A stretch of 64,000 nucleotides of DNA, taken from Trema orientale (taxonomy: Eukaryota; Streptophyta; Magnoliopsida; Rosales; Cannabaceae). The position numbers were made by a program, and so were the translations under genes. The stretch is taken from NCBI GenBank assembly GCA_002914845.1, contig JXTC01000198.1, positions 339,551-403,550 of the forward strand. Direction: 5' to 3'. Under the pieces are notes generated by a model. It did no database searches and had not been told where the DNA came from. It saw only the letters and a list, made by a program, of their open reading frames with translations. Positions 27,890 through 39,746 of the stretch are shown piece by piece. Each line of letters opens with the position of its first letter. The stretch's first letter is position 1.

Positions 27890-28647
27890 GGGGAATTCTA
27901 TTGTAGGATGGGCAAAATCCTTAGTCTTTTTTATGAGCCATTAGATTAAATCTGATAGTCATAAAATATCATCCCGTATATCAATTCAGTGCAGGTTACA
28001 CACACAAAACGTGCCTTATCATTATTAAATAAAAAAGAAATTAAAAGAAAAAAAAACAAAAATCTTGCTTCTTCAAATTCCTTTTCCTCCATGAAAGGAC
28101 CTTGAAAAACTTTTACGAACCCTTTTACCAAATTTAACCCATTAAATTTTTTTTTTAAAAAAAATGTACTTCTACTACTACTCTTTCTCTTCTTCACATT
28201 TAGATATCAAACCAGAAGGATCCATAGCGGTATATCGCATGACTTACTAACTCAAATCTAGAAAGAATCAATTTCCTTCATCTTCATAAAGTAATCAACA
28301 ATTTCAAATAATGGTTTAATCGTATGTTCTTGGTAAATAATTGGCAATAGCTGAAATCCACACATTACAAAGTTTGAATGGTGACCTTTATTTGTGTTGC
28401 TATAATGGCCTTCTGGACTTTTATATGATTTGAACGAATTCCAGCCTAGAAAAAACTTGCAGATCAGTTTTGCATATCAGAGTCCGGAAGAGAAGAAAGA
28501 TCAAGGGAAAGAGACAATTCTCTGCAGGTGGTGTATTCTAATTTTTTATTGTTTAGGGTTATTTCTGACCATTTGATATAATCTAAAGGCTTAAATAATG
28601 CCCTTTTTTGTAGGAGGGATTTTGCCCCTCCTACACTAGAATTTTCC
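27890..28647. mobile_element. TIR element, 758 bp (family C)
   Basis: The left end GGGGAATTCTATTGTAGGAT pairs with the right end CTACACTAGAATTTTCC. The next ~50 bp on both sides are also inverted (GGGCAAAATCC; TTAGATTAAATC against GATATAATCTAAAG). Flanks are AT-rich (ATTATA / TATA), so the duplication length is unclear. No transposase is visible. One copy only in the window. Confidence 0.7.
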
Positions 28648-28666
28648 TATAGGTCATAAGCAAGGA

Positions 28667-29400
28667 TATGACAACTATACTTAAAAAAAAAAAAGGAATT
28701 ATTTATATTATACGGATAATATAAAGATTAAAAAAAAAAGCAAATAAGCCCTTAGTTATTAGATATTATTTAGGGACAAATTGGTAATTCTATTAGAGAT
28801 ACTTTAAGAAACTCTAAGAGTTTAATAATCTGTCCAGTTTTATAGGTACGAGAGAGAAGACAACTCTATGCCTTAAGAAGAAGAAGAAAAAGAGGAGGAG
28901 GAGAGCTATTGTTATGGATTATTGAGGCTCACTCCTGAGGTAATAAACTCTTAACAGATTAAATTATATGCACTTATTAGATTTTGGGGATTGTAATTGC
29001 ATGTCTAGGTTAAGAGTTTTAATTTGCCCGTAAATAATTTATGAACTATTAGGATGAATCTGATATAGGATAAAGTTTATTAATTTTAGGATTCAAACAA
29101 GATAAATTTTATGTGATTTAGTTGTGTGGATTAAAAGTTATGAATTTTTTAGTTTTGGATTAAGTTATAAAAATACAGCAGATGTTACGACTAGATTTAT
29201 AGGGCTTTTTACTAGTCTGATTGAGTCATATTTGGTATTATTGGAAAGCTTATCGAATAAGGTTTCTAACGGTATATAATTTGTCAAAAACGGACTAATA
29301 ACCAGAGAGTTATAACTATTTGAAATGAGTATTACGAATTTGAAAAAAAAAATGTGAAACTTTCGACATTTATAAAAAAAATTATAAAGTAGTTCTTTAC
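28667..29400 (+). mobile_element. Gypsy LTR fragment related to the element at 37808-45794
   Basis: Starts TATGACAACT and follows the first ~750 bp of the LTR at 37808 (for example the ATTGAGGCTCACTCCTGAGG and CAGAGAGTTATAACTA segments), then homology fades. It has no internal region and no second LTR. It is an older and more diverged relic than the 37.8-45.8 kb element. Confidence 0.7.
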
Positions 29401-29570
29401 GCTGACATAAGGGTTGGTGTAGTTAATTATTTTTTAGTTGATTATAGGTTTTTTTATTATAAAAGGGGGGCATGCAAAGAAATTTTGATTTCCAAATGGG
29501 ACACAATCTCCCCCCTTCTAGAAACTTGCACTATGAAACCGTATCTCGCTAGAATAATTCTAATTTTGAA

Positions 29571-29721
29571 CCTTGGTGCCCCTACGTAAGACCCCTGTTA
29601 TACACCGTTTGATGGGAATCTGTGTATAAACAGATTTCCACAGATTTTCATCAAACGGTGTATAAGGAGGGGCCTTACGTAGGGGCACCCCTACTGTAGA
29701 CCCCTCCTTTTTTTCAAAGCA
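29571..29721. mobile_element. Short TIR element (MITE), copy 2 (family B)
   Basis: Shares GCCCCTACGTA, GATGGGAATCTGTGTATAAA and the inverted right arm TACGTAGGGGCACCCCTACT with copy 1 at 13472-13643. The left arm is shortened compared with copy 1. The direct repeat CTAATTTTGAA flanks it (29560-29570 and 29722-29732). Confidence 0.75.
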
Positions 29722-29734
29722 CTAATTTTGAAAC

Positions 29735-29816
29735 TTGAATGGTTTCTAAATGAGGTGATATCTTTATTTGGAAATAAAGACACTTTTGATTGACTTGTTG
29801 ACTTGGATTTTTTTAT
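29735..29816. repeat. Fragment of the duplicated kinase upstream block
   Basis: TTTCTAAATGAGGTGAT and TTGACTTGTTGACTTGG match the start of the gene-2 upstream block (20874-20935). The continuation of that block is found at about 46850, 17 kb away, directly upstream of gene 3. Confidence 0.6.
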
Positions 29817-29819
29817 TCT

Positions 29820-30141
29820 TTTTAATATTTTTGGAAAAATAGTTTGACACTCCTGATTTATTTCAAAATTATATTAACAGCCCTAGAACAAAACTATTTA
29901 CAATTACACACCCAGAAATAAACTAATTTACAAAAAAACCCGGACTATAGTTAAATTTGACAAATTTTACTTTTGATCCGTAAAATTTCGTTTGGTATAA
30001 ATTTAATTCTATTTGAACAAAACTCGATTGTTACAACTAAAAACAATAGCTTACGTCAGTGATAAAATTTTTATTGATTTTTCAATTCATTCTAAGAAGA
30101 TCTTAAGTTTGTTTTTTGGCGTGTCTCGTAACTTCTATATA
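29820..30141. other. AT-rich stretch, no gene
   Basis: No recognisable coding sequence or repeat ends. It lies between the upstream-block fragment and the Helitron-like element. Confidence 0.35.
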
Positions 30142-30904
30142 TCTATATTAAGCTTGAAGCTAAAAACTCTCATAGTTTCTTTGATCACCATTCTATTTTA
30201 AAATTTTTAGAAAAATTCTAATTTTTTCATGATATGATTGGTCCTATCATTATTTTTCTTTACTATGATTGGTTGTAATATATACATGTAATATATAATA
30301 TTGTATTTAATTTAATATTAATGATACTTTATAATAAATTTAGTTCATCGAATCAAACAAATAAGTGCTATATTCGTCTCATCAAAATAAATATGGAAAG
30401 AGATAAATACATAATTTAATATTTTATATAGTATTATATTTAATTTAATATTAATGATTCCTTATATTAAATTTAGTTCATCGAACGTCAAAAAATTGTG
30501 TTACATTCGTTTTATCAAAATAAATATAGAAATGTATATATTTTTTAATATTGAAATACATTGAACCTAATTATACTATTTATATAATATTATATTTAAT
30601 TTAATATTAATGATACCTTATATTAAATTTAGTTATAGTTGTGATACATTCGTTCCATCAAAATAAATGTAAAAATAAATATATTATTTAATGTTTTATA
30701 TAATATTATATTTAATTTAATATTAATTATACCTTATATTAAATTTAGTTCATTGAACGAAAAGTTATGTAACATTTATCTCATCAAAATAAATGTAAAG
30801 ACAAATGTATTCTTTAATATTGTAATATATTGAACTTAACTATAAATTAAACTTAATTTATGCAATATTAATACAACTCACGCAAAGCGCGGTATAACGA
30901 CTAG
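30142..30904 (+). mobile_element. Non-autonomous Helitron-like element, 763 bp
   Basis: The start TCTATATTAAGC is preceded by A, and the end CTAG is followed by T (30905), as expected for insertion between A and T. About 10 nt before CTAG lies CACGCAAAGCGCGG, able to form a short GC hairpin as in Helitron 3' ends. There is no TIR and no target duplication. Inside, 30300-30850 holds four tandem units of about 120-160 bp starting TATTTAATTTAATATTAATG. No Rep/helicase coding sequence. Confidence 0.58.
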
Positions 30905-31141
30905 TTGATATATATAGTCAAAGCGAGTCGGTGTTCCCAAAAAAATAAATGAAAAATTAGGGATTTATATTCTATCTCTTATCTAAACTAACCTATTAAA
31001 AATTAATTTTTTAGTATTGTCACCATTATCATTCTTAAACTCTGATCTCGTTTTGTGCACCCATTAATTTTATTGACTTCACTTAACTAATGATTTTGGC
31101 ACCCTAAAGATACTAAGGCACTTTTTCCCCCCTTCTTTTTA

Positions 31142-31496
31142 GGGATAATTGTAAAAAAATACCCTCATGTTTGGATGTTCTGCAATTTAAATCTTGAAGT
31201 TTGGTTTCTGCAAAATAATACCTTGAGATTATGAATTTCTGAAAATTAATACCCTGTGTTGATTTTTAACTGATAAAATATAATAATATCCTCAAAATTA
31301 AGATGAATAATATGGATTAATCTAGTTTTAATCGAGGATATTACTGTTTTTTCGTTCCTAAAATTGGTCAAAAAATCTGTCCATGGTATTAATTTTCAGA
31401 AATTCTTAATCTCAGGGTATTATTTTGCAGATTCTAAACTTCAGAGTTTAAATTGCAGAACACTCAAATATGACGGTATTTTTTTGCAGTTATCCC
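31142..31496. mobile_element. MULE-type non-autonomous TIR element, 355 bp, copy 2 (family A)
   Basis: The left end GGGATAATTGTAAAAAAATA pairs with TATTTTTTTGCAGTTATCCC on the right. A perfect 9-bp duplication TTCTTTTTA lies at 31133-31141 and 31497-31505. The arms (about 130 bp) match copy 1 at 16487-16827. Confidence 0.88.
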
Positions 31497-31505
31497 TTCT
31501 TTTTA

Positions 31506-31893
31506 AGGTATATTCTCTTCTTTATTTCAAAAAAATAAATAAATAAATAAAAAGAAAAAAAAGATATATTCTCTTCTGTATTCCCCTTTTTGATGAAACG
31601 GTCTTTTGTATCCTAAATCTACCGTACTATGCCTATGGATTCGTAATCTTCTGTAGAAAGTCAATGTGTTATATGTGAGACGGTCGAAGTTTTCTCCGGT
31701 CAAAGTATGTGATGATTCCGAGATCGATCAATCGTGGAAAGCTACTTTTTAAGGAAAAATAAAAAAAAAAACCAAGTGGTGCACTTCCGTAGTGAATAAC
31801 CATTAAAGGAAAAAAAAAAAAAAAGAGAGCAGAACCTAGAGACATCATGGGAGAACTAAGCAGTGGATGAGTCACTCCTCAATTTATATATAG
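31506..31893. other. Intergenic, no recognisable gene
   Basis: An AT-rich stretch with A-runs (31540-31562, 31755-31775, 31808-31825). Nothing else is seen. Confidence 0.35.
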
Positions 31894-32093
31894 ACGATCT
31901 TAGGTGTAACAAATTTTTACCAAATTTTTAATAATAATACATGTGGTATATGAGTTGTTATTATATTATTAGTGTATTAGAAATTACTACAAATAAATTA
32001 ATAACATTCGGCAATTGAATTATGTCAATTCATATGCCACATATGTTGGTATTGAAAATTTGGTACAAATTTTGGGATACCTAGTATTATTCA
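31894..32093. mobile_element. MULE-type MITE, ~200 bp, copy 2 (family D)
   Basis: Same layout and phrases as 2840-3041: ACCAAATTTTTAATAATA and ACATGTGG on the left, CACATATGTTGG and AATTTGGTACAAATT on the right, and ACCTAGTATTAT near the right end. The left terminus is degraded and the flanks are AT repeats, so the exact ends and duplication are uncertain. Confidence 0.7.
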
Positions 32094-32107
32094 CATATAT
32101 ATATATA

Positions 32108-32760
32108 CTGTCAAAATCCAGAAGGTATTTTATTTATTTATTTATAGTTATTTGTTATTAGCGGTTAAATGTTTATCTAGCAGCTATCATGATTTGAGTA
32201 GTTAGAAATAATAATAATAATAATAAATGCATAGTATTTAATACTTTTTTTCTCTCTACTTTTTATTATAAAAACATAAGTGATTAATTTTAATTTGCTA
32301 AATTTATCTATAGGTATTATTTTGTTCAATTAAAATTCATCATGCACGAATTTTTATGGTAAAAGGTGGAGAGAAAAAAAATATTAAATAATTTGTATTT
32401 ATTTTTTTCCAATTATTCAAATTATGGTAGCTGTAAGGTAATAATCTAATAGCTAAAAAAATACCTATTGGATTATGCCCAATATGTATATATGGATCAT
32501 TATCATGTGGTTTTTTTTTTTAAAAAATCTATCTATAGGTATTTTTTCCAGCTGTTGAATCATTATCTAATGGCTATCATAATTTAAGTAGTTAAAAACA
32601 AGAATAATAACAATAGATACATATTATTTAGTGCTCTTTTTCTCTTTACCTTTTACCACTCTTTACCTTTTACAATATAAAAAAAATATGCATGTGGAAT
32701 TTTAATTGAATAAAACAACACCTAATAGGTTAAAAAAAAACACTACTGGAGTGGTGCCCT
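32108..32760. mobile_element. Two related short TIR elements in a row (family G)
   Basis: About 32108-32490 and 32510-32760. Both carry ATAGGTATT near the ends, ATCATGATTTGAGTAG or ATCATAATTTAAGTAG internally, and inverted outer arms resembling GGGCA..CCA.T..AGGTATTTT. They match a third copy at 37213-37443. Ends are AT-rich and only approximate. Confidence 0.45.
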
Positions 32761-33014
32761 ATATATATACTCTTTAGGTATGTACACCCATTGTTTAATA
32801 GAAATAATATTATCAAAATTAATTAATTTGTCAGTAAAGAAAATGTTAATTAGTTTAGAATGGTAAGTTGTTTCTTTTTTTTTTTTGAAAAAGAAAGGTC
32901 TTAGAGTTTCATTCTAAAATAAACAATTATGTTGTTTCTTGGCATAATATTTTATGGGTTAATATCACTTGAGGTCCCCAAACCTAGAGATCTTGTGGAG
33001 AGTTGATGGTCGTT

Positions 33015-33919
33015 TTCGAACCCTCGATGGTTTGGTTTGAAAATTTGATATTTCCAATGGGACCTCGAATAGAGAAACGGATATCTTCAATGAATTCCTA
33101 GCACTCAAATTAGCTAGATTAGACATACGACTTGATCAATTCGGGCTCGGGCTGAATCCGGGCCCACGGCACGCAATGAGATAAATCGGATCCGTCTGAT
33201 TTCGTTTTTTTGTGTCGGTCACCAAACATAGTCAATATATATATATATCAAAATTCTTGTTTTCACGAGTACATCACAAATATGAGATTTATTTTATGAT
33301 CTAACAATCGGATTGAGAAATATTAATATAAAACTAAAATAACTCAAAATTGTCAAAAATTACAAAATTCAATCTGGGCAAATTCGAGTTTAGATATATA
33401 TACCATATGAAAAATCGTGAAGAGACGAATTGAACTAGACCAGTTTCACGGCGAAAGTACTCCGGAATCGGTGCTGGCGAGCTTTTGAATCATGGGCATT
33501 TTTCGGCTTTTTCTGGCGATACAGAGCTCCGGCAAGGCTGGGACTGGCGACGAAATGTTTTGTCTGGCAGTGGGGTATCGACGTCAGTCAGTGGCGTGGC
33601 TCAACGGTGATGCGAGATGGCTAGTCAGAGCTTCGCTAGTTTTTCAGCATTCTTAGCCGAAGTTTTGAGAGAAGGAGAGAGAGATCGGGAGAGAGCTGAG
33701 AGAGAGTGATTAGCTTGGCCACGTGTCCAAGCTTAAATGGGCAACATTTTTTGCTCTTAAATCCCTCACTCAAGAATTCCCTCATCTTTGTCCTCAATAT
33801 TGCAATTTAGTCATTGATTTTCAAAAATCTCCTCAATTTAATCGAAATTCGAAATTTTATCTATCATTTTTTAATTGGTCAAATGACCAAATTACCCTCG
33901 TTAAATAAGGGGTTTTACA
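33015..33919 (+). mobile_element. LTR fragment of the same family as the solo LTR at 54522-57898
   Basis: Matches the 3' part of that LTR: GACCTCGAATAGAGAAACGG against GAACCTCAAATGGAGAAACGG, GGCCACGTG, and the shared end GGGGTTTTACA. A GC-richer stretch (33440-33700) sits at the place where the other copy has one (57330-57560). The 5' part is missing. Confidence 0.7.
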
Positions 33920-33960
33920 GCTCAAGTCTCCATTTTTTTATTTGTAGCTTTTAACTCTCC

Positions 33961-35712
33961 GAGAAATTAGGAGAAATATGCTCCTTAATACCCCTATTTT
34001 GGCTCGTATGCACAAGTTAAAAAATATTTGAAAAATATGTGTGCAGACGAAAATACCCTTACTAATATCTAAGAGAAAATATGCCTCATTTTCAAAAGAG
34101 TGTCTCTATTCTCTTTAATCAAGCCGAAATCTCTTCTCCTTCATGCCGTCAAACTCGTTTTCATATCTGAAAAAAGAAGAAAAAATAATTTGAGAAAAAA
34201 ATCTTGTTTTCATCTCTCATATTACCGTCAAACTCATCATTTTCCTCTATTCTCTCTTCATTCTTCTCCAATTTGTTCTGGGTATGGTTTGAAATAACAT
34301 ATTATCAAATTTCGAGATGTTATGAGGTTATTTATGTGTTAAAAAATCATTTTTAGGTTAATTTTTACAAGTTTTAACAAAAAATCACGAACATTTTCGA
34401 TGCTTTTCGATGATTTTTCGATTATATTTCGATGAAAATTATATTCTCAGTAAAATTTCGCTGAAAATTGTATTTTTGATAAATTTCGATGCAATTTCGA
34501 TGCATTTTCGATGTATTTTCGATGATATTTCGATGAAAATGGTATTCTCAATAAAATTTCGATGAAAATGGTATTTTTGATAAATTTCGATGCAATTTCG
34601 ATGAATTTTCGATGATATTTCGATGAAAATGATATTCTCAGTAATATTTCAATAAAGTGATATTTTTGATAAATTTCGATGCAATTTCGATTCATTTTCG
34701 ATGCATTTTCGATGATATTTCGACAAAAATAGTATTCTCAGTAATATTTCAATAAAATGGTATTTTTGATAAATTTCTATGCAATTTCGATGCATTTTCG
34801 ATGATATTTCGACGAAAGTGGTATTTTTCATAATATTTGACAGAATTTCGATATAATTTAGATGATGTGATATTTTCGATAAAATATTATGAAAAATACC
34901 ACTTTCGTCGAAATATCATCGAAAATGCATCGAAATTGCATCGAAATTTATCAAAAATACCACTTTATTGAAATATTACTAAGAATATCATTTTTGTCGA
35001 AATATCATCGAAAATGCATCAAAAATTCATCGAAATTGCATCGAAATTTATCAAAAATATCATTTTCTTCGAAATTTTATTGAGAATACCATTTTCATCG
35101 AAAATGCATCGAAAATGCATCGAAAATTCATCGAAATTTTATTGAGAATATCATTTTCATCGAAATATCATCGAAAATTCATCGAAAATTCATCGAAATT
35201 GTATCGAAATTTATCAAAAATATCATTTTCATCGAAATTTTACTGAGAATATAATTTTCATCGAAATATAATCGAAAAATCATCGAAAAGCATCGAAAAT
35301 GTTCGCGATTTTTTGTTAAAACTTGTAAAAATTAACCTAAAAATGATTTTTTAACACATAAATGACCTCATAACATCTCGAAATTTGATAATATGTTATT
35401 TCAAACCATACCCAGAACAAATTAGAGAAGAATGAAGAGAGAATAGAGGAAAATGATGAGTTTGACGATAATATGATAGATGAAAACAAGATTTTTTTCT
35501 CAAATTATTTTTTCTCCTTTTTTCAGATATGAAAACGAGTTTGACGGCATGAAGGAGAAGAGATTTCGGCTTGATGAAAGAGAAGAGAGACATAATTGAT
35601 TAGGGGTAAACATGACTTTTCACGTGATCTATGCATATTTTACAAACTTTTATTTGGGGGAGCATACGCACCAAAATATACCTATTATGATGCATATTTT
35701 ACCTAATTTCTC
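33961..35712. mobile_element. Foldback (long-inverted-repeat) element, 1,752 bp
   Basis: Two arms of about 878 and 831 bp (33961-34838 and 34882-35712) are inverted copies, separated by a loop of about 43 nt. The ends are GAGAAATTAGG and CCTAATTTCTC. A direct repeat AACTCTCC flanks the element exactly (33953-33960 and 35713-35720). The inner ~450 bp of each arm is a degenerate tandem of short TTTCGATG-type units. The outer ~400 bp is non-repetitive and nearly identical between arms: a 65-codon frame at 34100-34297 (+) and its mirror at 35396-35593 (-) differ at two residues. The short open frames are by-products of the repeats. There is no transposase, so it must be mobilised by another element. 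Confidence 0.88.
34390..35310. repeat. Short-unit tandem array TTTCGATG..., inverted about its centre
   Basis: Tens of copies of TTTCGATG / CATCGAAA interspersed with AAAATTTCG and GATATTCTCAGTA phrases. The polarity flips at about 34860. Open frames across this array (34447-34695, 34649-34831, 34889-35083) merely translate the repeat. Confidence 0.85.
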
Positions 35713-36909
35713 AACTCTCCAACCTTACACTTTTGTTTCACTTCAATCCCTTCTGTCAACTCTGTCAAAACTCACATGGCAAGCACGTGTTCGTCTTCTT
35801 CATCATGGAAGACGATTTTCGCAGCCAAGCTACAGTTTTCTCAAGCTACTGAAGATAAAATTTAAAACAATCGTAAAGAGATAGGCATAAAATAAAATCA
35901 TATTAAACATTGTGGGGTTGTTATCGCCTCCTTTCGATGCGTGGTTTTTAATTACCTATCCACCGGACTCAAAGACAAATCTTTACCTTCTCCAACACAA
36001 TCTCTTTTCTCTTTCTCTTTATTTCTCTCTATTAATTTTTTAAAGACAAACCCAATCAGCCAAAGTTGTTGCATAGAGAATTCGTTTTGATTATAATCGG
36101 ATCCATTTGATCATTCAATTGGGCATCAATTTGCCCTCATTTTTCTGTTCGTCTCGACAAGTTTTCAGTCCATTGGTAAGATCCTCTTCTTTTGCTTTTA
36201 TTTCTTTAAAAAAAGTAATTATTAGTTCTTTCTAAATCTGGGTTAGAGAAATATAAGGGTTTTCTTTTTTAGTATTTATATTGGTATTTGGTTTTTGGAT
36301 CAAGTCCTGTTAGCATCGTTGTCAACATTAAACCCGATCTCGGTCGATCCCTTCATATGGATCCTTCTAGGAATTCCTTGAATCTTTTCTTTTTTTTTGA
36401 AAAGTGGATTTCCTTATAACTTTTATAAAGCTTCGGTAATTACTTTTTTTTTTTTCCAAAAGAAATAAAATCCCTTTTTTCCATTTTAGATTTTGTTCAT
36501 TAGTAGTTATTTAAGAATTTTGCCACTTATTATATGATCCTTTGATTTTTTGGATTTCATATACTTGGGTGATGATGGTTATAAGGTAACTCTTTTAGGA
36601 TTTTGCTTTTACATTCTATAATCATGGCAATAAACCAATCTTTGTTACAATATCTTGAACTGGAATGATGAATATTTCTTGACATTATTATTTGAAATAA
36701 AGGTTGATCTTCAAAAGTGGTCTTTTGTGGTGAAGAAGATGAACATGTGCTGGCCATGTAAGTTTTAACTATCAATTTTGATGGAATTAACGGAAAGGAT
36801 CTAAATGAAATAAAAAAATAAGATTGGGGAGTTAAAAAATACAAATAAAAGAATAGGGACCTACGTAGTACGTCGAATAAAAACTGGGGACTCCATGCGA
36901 TATTAACCC

Positions 36910-37212
36910 TATTTTTATTGCTAAAATGATTATAAAGAAATCCAAAGTGTAGTATATTATTATAAAAGTTTCTTTTATTGTTTTGATTGGTAATTTTGAT
37001 AATTAAAACAAGCGAAAAACGACATAAATTTTATAAAAAAAAAAAAGTAAAAAGGTCAGCATTTGGAAGACTTAGAGCTACACTATAAATAGTCATAAGG
37101 GGAATATATATATATATCATGGGAATAAGTATAATAAGGATTTTTTTTATTCTTTAAGGATAGAGAATAAAAAAAATCACTATTGTACATACTAGCTCCC
37201 CTATAAATATAA
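36910..37212. other. AT-rich stretch, no gene
   Basis: Includes an (AT)n run near 37105-37118. Nothing else is recognisable. Confidence 0.35.
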
Positions 37213-37443
37213 GGCACCAATTCAGTAGGTATTTTTTTTTACCAATCTATGAGTATTGTTTTGCCCAATTACAAATTATTACTCACGTCTTTTTATGCTA
37301 AAAGATGGAGAAAATAATAAATAATGGATATTTTTTTATTACTATGTTTTCCAACTACTCAATATGGTAGCTATTAGATAATAATTCAAAGGCTGAAAAA
37401 AACCCATAGATAGGTAAAAAAAATATCTATTGAATTGGGAACC
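37213..37443. mobile_element. Short TIR element, 231 bp (family G copy)
   Basis: The left GGCACCAATTCAGTAGGTAT is the near inverse of the right ATATCTATTGAATTGGGAACC. The inner phrases (CCAACTACTCAATATGGTAGC) match the pair at 32108-32760 on the opposite orientation. Confidence 0.6.
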
Positions 37444-38009
37444 ATATCTATATATATTACCAATATATATATATATACAGTCAACAAAATGGATAAATAG
37501 ATAAAAGGAAAAAAGGTAATGTTTTTGAGTGTATGAGAGAGAGGAAAGAGGTGTTCGAATTCTAATTAGGCCAATTCATTTTTTCAGAACCAAATAATAG
37601 ATAATTAAACATGGCAAAAAAAAAAAAAAAAAGCCACGTAAAAGATTATGAGAAAAATATAAGCATTTTATATATCATCTAAACCAAAATGGAATTCAAT
37701 AACAGGGATAATAATAGATTATATGCTTTTAACTGTGGATATATATTAAATTTTTAACTTTCATAGATTGATATTCTCTCTTTTTCTTTTTATACATCAA
37801 ATATGAATGTGACAACCAGTTAGTTAAAAAAAAAAAGGTTTATATTTTATATATAACACAAGGATAAAAGAAAAAATAAAAGAACCCTTACCTATCAGAT
37901 ATTATTTGGAGTTATATTAGTAATTCAATAATGGACCTTTTAAGAAACCCTAAGAGACTAATATTCTCTTTAGTTTAATGTACGCTCTGTTAAAAGAGAG
38001 AGAGCGAGC

Positions 38010-38048
<39 letters not shown>

Positions 38049-38912
38049 GAGATGGCTCTAAAGTTGGAAGAAGAAGAAGAACATGACTATTCTTATAGAT
38101 TATTGAGACTCACTCCTAAGGAAATAAACTCTTAAAAGATTAAGTTATATGCGCTAATTAGATTTTTGGAGATTGGAATCGCATGTCTACGGTTAGGGTT
38201 TTAATTTGCCTATAAATAATTTATGAACTATTAGGATAAATTTGATATAAAATAAAGCCTATTGATATTAGGATTTAAACAAGATAAATTTTGAGTAATT
38301 TGGTTGGGTAAATAGAAAGTTATGAATTTTTGAGTTTTAGGCTAAGATATAAAAACGTAATAGAGATTTCGACTAGCTTTTCAGAGAAAATTTACCGGTC
38401 TGATTGGGTCATATTTGATATGATTGGAAAGCATATCAAATCAGCTTTCCAACGATATATAATATGTCAAAAATAGACTTATAACCAGAGAGTTATAGCC
38501 AACTGAAATGAGTAATACGAATCTGAAAAAAAAAAATCTGAAACTTTAGGTACTTTTAGCAAAACGTAGTAGCGGCTTTTGGGGCTTTATAGGACTTACT
38601 TATGGACCATATAATCGCATTCTTGATACTATTAGGATCCCTATGACTTGTAGAATAGATTCCCTAAGTTTAATAATTTTTAGAGAGATATTAGAATTGT
38701 TATGAATCGTGAGAAATTGACATTATTAAGAATAGTTATGGAGTTAATTATAGAAGATGTATGAGCAGTAAGTAGTCAATATTTTCGGTGTAATTAGAAT
38801 ATGATTTTATTATTGTGATACTTACATATGATTTGTGTGATGATAGGTGTTTGAGAGGTTATATTGATTATTTTAGTTAAATAAGCAAAGCGAAGGAGAT
38901 AAGTAACCTTTA

Positions 38913-39328
38913 GGCTATGTTTGGTAGAGAGGAAAAAAAGTAGGAGGGAAGGAAAAATTAGGAAGGAAAGAAAATGTGTAGGATAGAAAGGAAAGTGTCT
39001 TTCCTCCATTGTTGTTTGGTATGTAGGAAGGAAAGAAAACTAGTATATTTTAAAATAATTGTTTTGCCTTTTTTATTAAAATTTTAAAAGTAGTATACAA
39101 GGTTAATTTGGTAAATTCACTTTAAAACATGAGTAAAACACTCTTTATCTCCATTTTCTCTCCATTTTTGGGAGAAAAATATTTGAGTGGGTCCCACCAC
39201 TTTTTTCCCTCCCCTTTTCTCTTCCCTTCCCTTTTCTCTTCTACCAAATAACCTAAATTTTTATTTCCTTCCACTTTTCTATCAAAACTTTTCTTTCCTC
39301 CCCGTTTTCCTTCCTACCAAACATAGCC
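38913..39328. mobile_element. PIF/Harbinger (Tourist-like) MITE, 416 bp, in the Gypsy 5' LTR
   Basis: TIRs GGCTATGTTTGGTA ... TACCAAACATAGCC. The TTA target duplication lies at 38910-38912 and 39329-39331. The 3' LTR has the empty site (CCTTTAATCTTTTCTAG, about 44567-44583) where this LTR has CCTTTA-[MITE]-TTAAACTTTTCTAG, which proves insertion after the retrotransposon. Internal sequence is GGAAGGAAAG-rich on the left and its complement on the right, with no coding. Confidence 0.93.
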
Positions 39329-39746
39329 TTAAACTTTTCTAGTAGTTTTCTTCGTCCAAAAGTTAAATATTTTATCGTTTTATTATTTCTAATAAAATTA
39401 TATTTATAAGGTATTTTCTTTAGAATATGATTTCAAATAAAAATATATTTTAGTAATAAGACTATTTATTGAAAGAAGTCTGTTTTATTGAAATAATGTA
39501 GTTTTTTGTGAAAAAATAGTATGATTCTATATTTTATACTAAATTATAGATCAACTATATGAATTAGTATTGAACATAGTTACAAGAAAATTATTTTGGA
39601 ATGACTACAATATTATAATGAGATGAAAGTAAAATTGTTTATGATTCGTTATTGTAAATAAGTTTTTTGAAACTCTCTTCAGTGACTATGCACGTGGACC
39701 CAATCCACAAGAGTTATATGTGAACAGTACTGACCTAGCTGCAGGG

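Larger units (their letters stand above)
32956..36909. mobile_element. Possible older TIR element hosting later insertions
   Basis: GGGTTAATATCACTTGAGGT at 32956 is the near reverse complement of CTCCATGCGATATTAACCC ending at 36909. Flanking 9-mers (ATATTTTAT / TATTTTTAT) agree only in part. If real, an LTR fragment and the foldback element landed inside it. 35920-36550 looks like a leader followed by a GT-starting intron but is attached to no gene. Tentative. Confidence 0.3.

Noticed and set aside
34100-35593. Several 60-82-codon open frames with repeated HRNLSK / FSSKYH-type peptides
   Set aside because: They are translations of the TTTCGATG tandem array and the mirrored arms of the foldback element, and appear equally on both strands.
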